Positions 1 through 6,041 of a DNA stretch of 17,229 bases are shown here, one piece after another (the stretch's first letter is position 1; each line of letters opens with the position of its first letter). Under the pieces are notes generated by a model. That model ran no database searches. It had not been told where the DNA came from and saw only the letters and a list, made by a program, of their open reading frames with translations. The position numbers were made by a program, and so were the translations under genes. Source of the DNA: UBA6136 sp044350805 (lineage in GTDB: Bacteria; Pseudomonadota; Gammaproteobacteria; Methylococcales; Methylococcaceae). The stretch lies in contig JBILGU010000075.1 in NCBI GenBank assembly GCA_044350805.1, positions 1 to 17,229 on the forward strand, in the 5' to 3' direction.

Positions 1-24
1 TAGTCTTAAACGATTGGGTTTTTA

Positions 25-50
25 CCCCCCCCCCCCCCCCCCACACACAC
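25..50. repeat. Poly-C tract followed by CA dinucleotides
   Basis: Eighteen consecutive C residues (25-42) run directly into four AC units (43-50). The tract lies 130 bases upstream of the first gene. It could be a slippage-prone, phase-variable tract, or an assembly artefact near a contig edge; the sequence alone cannot decide. Confidence 0.8.
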
Positions 51-181
51 ATTAGGGCTCGCCGTCAACCTCTTCGGATGCGTTCCCGAGGGGGAGATCA
101 GGGCTCATCTGCTGAGCCAAAGACGTAATAAGCTGATTCCCGATCGGCTTTTCTCTGTGTCTCCTTCGGAGTTTTGATTGT

Positions 182-586
182 ATGACTCAAAAGCGGGTAT
201 CAACGAACATGGAACTTTTCGAAACGGAGGAATCGGCGCCGGTTCTGGGGGAGTTTCTCCTTGACCTTGTCTCCCTCCGTTCAGCGTTTGACGAATATCT
301 TCCTATCCGCAATAGCCTTATTGCCTGGGATATTCTGGTCGAGGTTCTGCTCTCATATAGTCAGAACCGTCCCCTACAGGTGAAGGTTCTCCTAAATGAA
401 CTCTCCCACTCACGCACCGGAATTGATTACCACTATCGCTGGTTGATTGAAGAGGGCTGGATTGAGAGCGTTCCCTGTCAGAAAGACCGTCGTGTCCGCT
501 ACGCGTGCCCTACAGAGCGTCTACTTGAGAGCCTCCATGTCATGATGACGCATCTTGATGGAAAGCTTCATCATTTTCCGATCTGA
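182..586 (+). CDS. Small winged-helix (MarR-like) DNA-binding protein
   Basis: This 134-residue protein has the pattern of a MarR-type winged helix. Helices occupy roughly residues 47-75 (ending LNELSHSRTGID), a recognition helix lies near 76-92 (YHYRWLIEEGWI), and a basic wing follows at 98-108 (PCQKDRRVRYA). It ends with a short helix and has no membrane segment or enzymatic motif, so it is probably a transcriptional regulator. The chosen ATG follows a GGAG at about 10 bases. That GGAG can pair with an upstream CTCC (CTCC-TTC-GGAG), so the ribosome site may be partly occluded. An alternative ATG is 30 bases in (MELFET). No partner gene is adjacent; the next 2 kb lacks genes. The target is unknown. 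The MarR call rests on fold-like pattern, not on a specific family match. Confidence 0.6.
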   Translation: MTQKRVSTNMELFETEESAPVLGEFLLDLVSLRSAFDEYLPIRNSLIAWDILVEVLLSYSQNRPLQVKVLLNELSHSRTGIDYHYRWLIEEGWIESVPCQKDRRVRYACPTERLLESLHVMMTHLDGKLHHFPI

Positions 587-756
587 TTTTTGGCATTTTA
601 CGAGCCATGATCGGTAAGCTTGTTTCGTGCCTTTCTGAGGGGGATCACACAGTTCTGAAGGACCGCCCAATGGGGTCGGTACTTGCGTGCCCATTAGTTA
701 GCAAGGATCACTTTTAAGATACAGCGCAGTAGCATTGCGGGGTGAACCCCTAGTAA

Positions 757-840
757 ACCGCCAGTGTCCTTTGCCCTGAGCGGTCGATGCCCGACTCACC
801 TTGAGTGTCTCGCATGTGCACCGCCAGTGTATTTGGCCTT
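757..840. repeat. Left extension of repeat copy 1
   Basis: This segment aligns by eye with 9365-9450, upstream of repeat copy 3. Shared blocks include CCGCCAG, CTTTG..CTGAG, GGCCCGA-like, TTGAGTGTC and CACCGCCA. It shows that copies 1 and 3 share sequence well beyond the inverted-repeat core. Copy 2 has no clear counterpart. ACCGCCAGTG occurs twice inside it (757-766 and near 821-830). Confidence 0.55.
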
Positions 841-966
841 ACTCATTCGACAAAAACCTATCCGATTTGATGTTGGGTGGGTTGGGCGATGCTCACCTAG
901 CGGATCAAGGGCTGAGTGCTAATTTGGGGTTTCGAAGAATTTCATTTGTCCTATTCTCAAAAAAGA

Positions 967-1132
967 GGGCGTCTTCGACATCTTCGCGGGAACACCTGAT
1001 TTTGCTGGGTTTTAAAAAGGTATTTTCGGGAATCAATCGCGAAAAGTTGGGCGCCTTCGGTAAAGTCCAGATCTGGCGCGGCTTTCAGATGTGTTCAACC
1101 CCCTCTTTTTGTCGAAGGTGCCGAAGATGCCC
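967..1132 (+). repeat. Dispersed repeat copy 1 with inverted ends
   Basis: The left end (967-986, GGGCGTCTTCGACATCTTCG) is a degenerate inverted copy of the right end (1113-1132, CGAAGGTGCCGAAGATGCCC). The interior shares long blocks with 4395-4551 and 9559-9715, such as ATTTTGCTG, GTTTTAAAAAGG, AGATCTGG and CCCTCTTTTTGTCGAAGG. Similarity to copy 2 continues to about 1363 (AGGATCGCTCGCCG, then the AAAGCA..CGCCATCCC block). It encodes no conserved frame, and resembles a MITE-like or intergenic repeat family. Confidence 0.85.
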
Positions 1133-1898
1133 AAGATTTTAAGAGACGTGAACGTCGTGTCAGGATCGCTCGCCGGGTCTCTGTTCTCGTCTTGACCTAC
1201 GAAATGGGGTGGATTTCTCAAGAAAGCCATTGACCCTGGTTTCCTTGCCCCGATGGGTCCCCCTTGGCAACGTCCAGAGAGATCCCGTTTTTGACCCATA
1301 TCTCAAACAGACACTTGTCGATTGGCGAGGTGCGCGAAAGCAACCGCCATCCCCATTTGGGAACGTACGAATCACAGATTTCATAGTCTTCCGAAGATCA
1401 AAACCAAACGTTTACTGTTGTTCGGAATCCCAAACTATAAGTTTGGACGCGGGCTCCGAAAACTCTCATTGGCGCTGGTTCCGCGACAACCGATTAGGGA
1501 ATGATGAGCCCTGGAGATTGGGATTTAAGAAGCCAAACCCCTGTCCTTAATCCGCCCCAGCCCCCGTAAGTCATGGCTGTAGTTGGCGGTTGAAAAGCGC
1601 GTAATTCTGGCGGTTAGACGAAAGAGATGAACTGCAGTGGGTTGGGGCAAGGGTCTATCTGAATCTAAACTAAAAAAACTTTGACCTTATGGGATTAGGA
1701 TCGCTGCAAGGCCACTCAAATGCGGTCTCTCCGAAAATTTTGTCATGTAATTCGTTACTTTTCTCGACATCAGAGCTCAGGATTCCGGAATGTCAGCAGC
1801 AAATTCTCCGGCAATAGTGACTTCATTCACTTCGCCGAACCTTTGGAGGGCTGGTCACCAAAAGGAGAGTCATCACATTGGGGTGGGATTCAGTGTGC

Positions 1899-1930
1899 CT
1901 CTATCCCAACAAATTATGTTGGGAATAGAG
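1899..1930. other. Long hairpin
   Basis: The left arm CTCTATCCCAAC (1899-1910) pairs with GTTGGGAATAGAG (1918-1930) around a 7-base loop, giving 12 pairs with one bulged base. There is no T-run after it, so it does not look like a standard terminator. Confidence 0.65.
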
Positions 1931-1989
1931 CCCTGCATCCCTCATGGGTCTCAATAGCCAAAGCAGGCAAGTCTGGGGTCACTGAAAAT

Positions 1990-2030
1990 CCCTCAAAGCC
2001 CCGAATCACAGGGGTTTCGCGATTTGAGGG
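1990..2030. other. Two-tier hairpin
   Basis: CCCTCAAA (1990-1997) is perfectly complementary to TTTGAGGG (2023-2030). Between them CCCC (1999-2002) can pair with GGGG (2011-2014). A weaker hairpin (CGGC..AGTG / CACT..GCCG, 1809-1837) and the one at 1899-1930 precede it at about 90-base intervals. Confidence 0.55.
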
Positions 2031-2152
2031 TTACGCCCACACGGAAGGGCACCCGAGAGAGCGTTTTGGGGCCACCCACTTTTGAGTGCCATTCCACCTA
2101 CTTAGTAATTGGCAATATGACTGGAGCCATTTTTCAAACAAAGCCGCGACAG

Positions 2153-2262
2153 GACTCTGAAATCAGCCCTATGATCCAGAGTCACGACTGACTTCAACCA
2201 GCGTTGAAGACGAGGAATCAGAATTTCCAGACAGAAAAACTGTCGCCCTCAGGGTGATTCCT
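2153..2262. ncRNA. Candidate structured RNA with stacked perfect stems
   Basis: Four perfect stems follow each other in 110 bases. GACTCTG (2153-2159) pairs with CAGAGTC (2177-2183), with an inner ATCA/TGAT. CTTCAAC (2192-2198) pairs with GTTGAAG (2203-2209) around CAGC. AGGAATCA (2213-2220) pairs with TGATTCCT (2255-2262), and encloses GACAG-AAAAA-CTGTC (2230-2244) and CCC-TCA-GGG. I recognise no known RNA family. The structure is directly visible; calling it an RNA gene, and its strand, is inference. Confidence 0.35.
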
Positions 2263-2562
2263 GATGAAGGCTTTCTAAAAAAACCTCCCGCATCGACCAG
2301 ATCCATCCCCCATCAAAGCCTGACTTTGAGGAGATGACCCCGAGGCGTTCACGGGCATCCCGAAGTTGTTTTTGGATGAATCCACCTCCTATTCCCTCCA
2401 TTATTTGGATAGAGCGAAGATCACGGTTCGCATCGAGGTCGAGTCGTCAGACCTTTGGGGAACAACAGGCAGCATCATCGGGTATCACCAGATATGCTTA
2501 CCCCCTACGTTGAGAAATCTTTCTGAAAACCCCTCTATCGATCCCGGAACCCGGTGTCTGAA

Positions 2563-2583
2563 TGATTGCGAAAATCGCGATCA
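2563..2583. other. Nine-pair hairpin upstream of the AlpA gene
   Basis: TGATTGCGA (2563-2571), loop AAA, TCGCGATCA (2575-2583): nine pairs with one T-G wobble. It lies 74 bases before the AlpA start, so it could be an operator or leader hairpin; no T-run follows. Confidence 0.5.
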
Positions 2584-2656
2584 ATCCCACGGGGCCTGAT
2601 CTCCCGGATGAGCAAACTGAGTCCTCGTTTGTTTCACATCATCCATTGAGGTCACC

Positions 2657-2878
2657 ATGAATACCGAACTTAATCTTGAATCGACAGAACGGTTTCTGCG
2701 CCTGAAGCAGGTGCGCGAACTGACGGGCCGTTCGAGGTCCCGCATCTACGATGATCCCAGTTTTCCCCGGCCGATCAAACTCGGTGCAAGAGAATGTGCC
2801 TGGATCGAAAGTGAAGTCCGCGCCTGGATGAATCGGCGCTATCAGCTGGCGAGGGATTCTCAGGGGAGGGTGGCATAA
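2657..2878 (+). CDS. AlpA family phage/island transcriptional regulator
   Basis: This 73-residue protein matches the AlpA pattern: FLRLKQVRELTGRSRSRIYDD (residues 13-33, the MerR-like helix-turn-helix), then FPRPIKLGARECAWIESEVRAWM (36-58), with the family's FP-P-KLG and W-E-EV-W spacing. AlpA proteins bind DNA and, in E. coli CP4-57, activate excision by switching on the island integrase-side genes. Length is normal for the family. A GAGGT Shine-Dalgarno lies 6 bases before the ATG. No integrase is adjacent; the full-length one here is 10 kb to the right, so a link to it is inference. Downstream, frame 2863-2991 is open without a normal start (ending IRSSSS) and looks like a remnant rather than a gene. 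Confidence 0.9.
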   Translation: MNTELNLESTERFLRLKQVRELTGRSRSRIYDDPSFPRPIKLGARECAWIESEVRAWMNRRYQLARDSQGRVA

Positions 2879-3145
2879 ACGAATCGGTTGCAATCGAGCC
2901 CCTGCTGGAATCTGTGGCCGAAGAAGTTGTGATCCATGCAGGGGATCAGACCGAAATCAATCAGGAGGCGATTCGTTCATCTTCATCTTAATGCTTCCGG
3001 CCCCTGAGAAGCTCACCGCCTGCTACAAGCGTCTTGACTCGCTCCTGTTGCACTTATTGCATTTGCTGGTGTCTATGGTGTAGCGTGTAATCCTTCCTCG
3101 AAAGGCGGGGATGATCCTTTTCGTTGGTATTCCGGGGATAAGACC

Positions 3146-3616
3146 ATGACTACAACCATCGATATTGAACGTCTTACGTCGCCACCGCTGGATCAATCTG
3201 AAATAGAGATGGGGCGAGTAGCCGAGCGGTTCATCATGGAGTCGATTGACCGATCCAGGGCGGCGAAAATCACCATCGAGAGCATCGATGGCTCCATGCC
3301 TTCAGTTCAGGTGAGTCCGAAAATGCTTCGAGTTATAGGTCAAACGTTGGGGCTTATGGCGAGTGGTCAGAGAGTGACCCTGGTATCCGAAAAAGACGAA
3401 TTTACAACTGTAGAGGCCGCACATTTTCTCAATGTTTCTCGGCCTTTTGTGATTAAAGAGATTGAATCGGGCAATCTGACTTGTCGGATGGTTGGATCTC
3501 ATCGGCGTATCGCGTTCTCTGACTTGACCGACTATGCCGAGAAGATGAAAAAGAGGAGCAAGCTGGCGTTGGATGCCATGGCTGAGAACGCGCGGGATTT
3601 GGGGCTAGGCTACTAG
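3146..3616 (+). CDS. VapB50-type antitoxin with excisionase-like HTH
   Basis: This 156-residue protein has an N-terminal region (1-80) that probably forms helices. It is followed by an excisionase/HTH_17 domain at about 86-130 (FTTVEAAHFLNVSRPFVIKEIESG, then MVGSHRRIAFSDLTDY), and a basic C-terminal tail (134-139, KMKKRS). It lies 13 bases upstream of a PIN-domain gene on the same strand. This arrangement matches the VapB50/VapC50 type, in which the antitoxin looks like an excisionase (as in Mycobacterium tuberculosis Rv3750c/Rv3749c). The expected role is to bind and neutralise the PIN toxin and repress the operon. A GGGGATAAG precedes the ATG as a plausible ribosome site. It could be mistaken for a true excisionase, but the PIN neighbour argues against that. 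Confidence 0.82.
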   Translation: MTTTIDIERLTSPPLDQSEIEMGRVAERFIMESIDRSRAAKITIESIDGSMPSVQVSPKMLRVIGQTLGLMASGQRVTLVSEKDEFTTVEAAHFLNVSRPFVIKEIESGNLTCRMVGSHRRIAFSDLTDYAEKMKKRSKLALDAMAENARDLGLGY

Positions 3617-3629
3617 GCGAGATTGAATT

Positions 3630-4211
3630 GTGGCTGGACATGGTTCATTTACCGCTCTTCTTGATGCGAATGTCCTTTATTCGATCGCGATAAGCGATGC
3701 GCTTATTGGGGTTGCCAGTACCGGTATCTACGCGGCGAAATGGACCCATCGAATCGATGGAGAATGGATTCGGCATCTAGCTGAGAATCGTGGAACGAGT
3801 CCGGAAAAATTTCACTACCGTCGAGATCAGATGCACATAGCATGTCCTGACTGGGAGGTCCCGGAAGAATGCTGGAAACAATTTGAAGAACCTTTGACCT
3901 TACCTGATCCTGATGATCGTCATGTTCTGGCGGCAGCCATAGCTGGCCATGCCGATTGCATCGTTACTTGTAATCTCAGAGACTTTCCGCGAGCGGCGCT
4001 AAAGCCATTTGGGCTAGAAGCCTTGCATCCCGACGAATTCCTCCATCACCAATTACAGTTGGATCCATTGGTTGTGCTTCCTGCATTTAAGGCGATGAGG
4101 GCCAGATGCTCAAATCCCTCATTCACACCCGATGAATTCGTTGCCGCAATGACGCGAAATGGTCTGATAAGGACTGCTGAGTTTCTTCAGCCGGCAAGAG
4201 ATTTAATCTAA
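3630..4211 (+). CDS. PIN-domain ribonuclease toxin, VapC50 type
   Basis: This 193-residue PIN-domain protein has FTALLDANVLYS at residues 7-18 (first acidic residue D12), DGEW near 43-46, the LPDPDDRHVLAAAIAGHADCIVT block at 91-113 (D95/D96), and TCNLRDFP at 113-120, the usual final PIN motif. PIN toxins use the clustered acidic residues to hold metal and cut RNA, often a tRNA or rRNA site. It is longer than minimal VapC proteins (about 130 residues), with a helical tail (140-193), as in the VapC50 group. The start is GTG at 3630, 13 bases after the antitoxin stop, behind a GGCGAG. The two genes clearly form one operon. The RNA target cannot be read from the sequence. Confidence 0.85.
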   Translation: MAGHGSFTALLDANVLYSIAISDALIGVASTGIYAAKWTHRIDGEWIRHLAENRGTSPEKFHYRRDQMHIACPDWEVPEECWKQFEEPLTLPDPDDRHVLAAAIAGHADCIVTCNLRDFPRAALKPFGLEALHPDEFLHHQLQLDPLVVLPAFKAMRARCSNPSFTPDEFVAAMTRNGLIRTAEFLQPARDLI

Positions 4212-4394
4212 AAAGCCCCCCGTCTCAGCCGGTTTCTCGAAGAAACAGATCCGTGATGCGCGAGAGCGACTCAGGGTGGTTTCCTCGAAAACAGGATTCG
4301 ATGGGGGGTGGGCCTGCTCGCTGCCGGAGGGGACGTTTACGTCATAAACGAGTCATCACCGAAGATGACCTGAACATGCTAGTTCAAAAAATCA

Positions 4395-4551
4395 GGGCAT
4401 CTTCGTCACCTTCGCTGGAACTCCTAATTTTGCTGAGTTTTAAAAAGGCATCTTCGAGGGTCCATCGTGAAAGGTTGGGAGTCTTCGGTGAGGCCCAGAT
4501 CTGGCGGGGCTTTCAGTGGTTGTGAATCCCCTCTTTTTGTCGAAGGTGTCC
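4395..4551 (+). repeat. Dispersed repeat copy 2 with inverted ends
   Basis: The left end (4395-4414) is GGGCATCTTCGTCACCTTCG. The right end (4541-4551) is CGAAGGTGTCC, shorter than in copy 1 because one 9-base unit (CCGAAGATG) is missing. The interior aligns with copies 1 and 3 across the whole core. To the right, similarity to copy 1 continues (AGGATCGCTCGCCG at about 4580-4593, GATGGATT, CGCCATCCC) to about 4722. Confidence 0.85.
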
Positions 4552-4736
4552 AAGATTTGAGGAGACAAGAACCTGATGCCAGGATCGCTCGCCGCAACGT
4601 CCATATCGTCTCAATCGACGATATGAGATGGATTACTCAGGAAACCCATTTGCTCATGATCTACTTCCCAAATCCGGACCGATAGGCGGGTATGCAAAAG
4701 CAGTCGCCATCCCTATGTTAGTTGCGAGTGGCTCAG

Positions 4737-4799
4737 TTATTTAAGCGCGCTTACTTTAGGTGTCTCGCTATTTAAGAATTGTGAGGTTGGCTTAAATAG
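4737..4799. promoter_or_regulatory. Probable operator of the Fic gene
   Basis: Three copies of a 9-base half-site occur: TTATTTAAG (4737-4745), CTATTTAAG (4768-4776) and its exact inverse CTTAAATAG (4791-4799). The first two are 31 bases apart, close to three helical turns; the second and third form a perfect inverted repeat with a 14-base spacer. The first half-site overlaps the palindrome TAAGCGCGCTTA (4742-4753). The cluster ends 24 bases before the preferred Fic start, a good place for autoregulation by that protein's C-terminal helix-turn-helix. Confidence 0.55.
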
Positions 4800-4822
4800 T
4801 GATGAGGCCACATAATGAGGCC

Positions 4823-5995
4823 ATGTCAGATTTGAGAACCCATCTTCGACAAGGCCGCTTTGTTGAGACCTCCATTGCAGGGGAGAGCGTGCGCGCCTTC
4901 GTGCCGCCACCTCTGCCACCAGAGCCATCGATTGATGTGTTGTCTCTACTGGAAAGATTAAGCGAGGCGGAACGTGCCTTGGGGCGGCTGGATGGCATCA
5001 CTATGCTGCTTCCCCGTCAGGAGCTATTTCTCTGCATGTATGTGAGGAAGGAAGCCGTCCTCTCATCCCAGATCGAGGGGACTCAATCGACCCTTTCGGA
5101 CCTGCTCCGTTTTGAGGTTGAGGCCCAAGCTGGCCAGCCCATCGATGACATTCGGGAAGTCTCAAACTACGTTGATGCGCTGATGTATGGGCTGGAGCGA
5201 TTAGATGACCTGCCTCTGTCGCTGCGTCTCATTCGTGAAATGCACTCGCGATTGCTGCAAAGCGGGCGAGGCGAATCTAAGAGCCCGGGCGAGTTTCGGC
5301 GATCGCAGAACTGGATTGGCGGTACACGCCCGGGGAATGCGCTTTTCGTTCCACCACCCCCAAGTGAAATGGATCAATGTCTCGATGCGTTTGAGCGATT
5401 CATGCATCAGAGTGACACACGTCTTCCAGCCCTAATTAGGGCGGGTCTGTTGCACGTTCAATTCGAAACCATTCATCCGTTTCTTGATGGGAATGGCCGA
5501 ATAGGTCGTTTATTGGTTACGCTATTTCTCTGTGTAAACGGCGTATTGGGTAAGCCATTGCTCTATCTGAGTCTTTACCTCAAAACTCACCGGGAAGACT
5601 ATTACCGACTGCTTCAGGAAGTGCGTGAGCACGGTGCATGGGAGGCCTGGCTCGAGTTCTTTCTAACGGGCGTTGCGGATACCGCCAATCAGGCATTTGG
5701 GGCCGCTACACGGATAGTCGATCTTTTCAAGGAAGATCGGGAGCGCATCACGGCGGAATCGGATCGGCCGGGCTCAGCGTTGCGTATTCATGGCTATTTT
5801 CAGCAGCATCCCTATATGACGGCCAATCAACTCGTCCAGGAAACCGGCCTTTCGGCCCCCACGGTTAATGCGGCGCTCGCCGATCTTGTTCGACGTGGCA
5901 TTGTTGAGGAGATTACAGGCCGGAGACGCGGTCGCGTTTTCAGTTATCGGAGGTATCTCGAAATCCTGAGCGAAGGCACCGCTCCCCTTCCTTAG
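4823..5995 (+). CDS. Fic family AMP-transferase, class II, with C-terminal wHTH
   Basis: Fic enzymes transfer AMP (or another nucleotide part) from a nucleotide to a hydroxyl on a target protein. Counting from an upstream GTG at 4799, the full Fic motif HPFLDGNGRIGR is at 226-237 with catalytic H226. The inhibitory helix motif S89-SQI-E93-G94 lies on the N-terminal side, which makes this class II: the glutamate blocks productive ATP binding until released. A flap region (NWIGGTRPGNALFVPPP, 171-187) precedes the motif, and a winged helix at about 335-390 ends the protein. Family members usually start near the GRFVETSIAGE segment, so ATG 4823 (390 residues) is preferred over GTG 4799 or ATG 4802. 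The primase-helicase gene follows after 46 bases on the same strand, so the two may be co-transcribed. The target is unknown. Confidence 0.92.
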   Translation: MSDLRTHLRQGRFVETSIAGESVRAFVPPPLPPEPSIDVLSLLERLSEAERALGRLDGITMLLPRQELFLCMYVRKEAVLSSQIEGTQSTLSDLLRFEVEAQAGQPIDDIREVSNYVDALMYGLERLDDLPLSLRLIREMHSRLLQSGRGESKSPGEFRRSQNWIGGTRPGNALFVPPPPSEMDQCLDAFERFMHQSDTRLPALIRAGLLHVQFETIHPFLDGNGRIGRLLVTLFLCVNGVLGKPLLYLSLYLKTHREDYYRLLQEVREHGAWEAWLEFFLTGVADTANQAFGAATRIVDLFKEDRERITAESDRPGSALRIHGYFQQHPYMTANQLVQETGLSAPTVNAALADLVRRGIVEEITGRRRGRVFSYRRYLEILSEGTAPLP

Positions 5996-6041
5996 GGACG
6001 ATATGGTGAGATAAGTCCATGACCATGCTGACCTCGACACC

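Larger units (their letters stand above)
587..2656. other. Gene-free 2-kb region with a repeat and hairpins
   Basis: No open frame here reads like a protein. The few frames of 60-120 codons lack domain patterns and partly lie in a repeat whose other copies do not keep the frame. The region holds repeat copy 1 (core 967-1132) and a left extension (about 757-840) shared with copy 3. It also has hairpins at 1430-1446 (CCAAACT-ATA-AGTTTGG), 1899-1930, 1990-2030, 2153-2262 and 2563-2583. It may be decayed DNA, structured RNA, or both. Confidence 0.6.
4212..4822. other. Intergenic region with repeat copy 2 and operator
   Basis: No gene is supported in this 610-base gap. It contains a short hairpin GTTTCT-CGA-AGAAAC (4232-4246) just after the toxin gene, an inverted repeat CGTTTA-CGTCA-TAAACG (4334-4350), repeat copy 2 (4395-4551, similarity to copy 1 continuing to about 4722), and the half-site cluster before the Fic gene (4737-4799). 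Confidence 0.6.

Noticed and set aside
801..1550. Overlapping open frames of 60-113 codons on both strands
   Set aside because: They lie in or beside repeat copy 1; the matching frames are not kept in copies 2 and 3, and the products show no domain pattern.
1720..2085. Open frame of 121 codons
   Set aside because: It has no recognisable domain, runs through two strong hairpins and has no good ribosome site. It cannot be excluded, but I would not call it a gene.
2366..2599. Open frame of 77 codons
   Set aside because: No family resemblance, and it crosses the 2563-2583 hairpin.
3146..3616. A true excisionase partner of the AlpA gene
   Set aside because: The helix-turn-helix is excisionase-like, but the adjoining PIN gene makes the VapB50-type antitoxin reading better supported.
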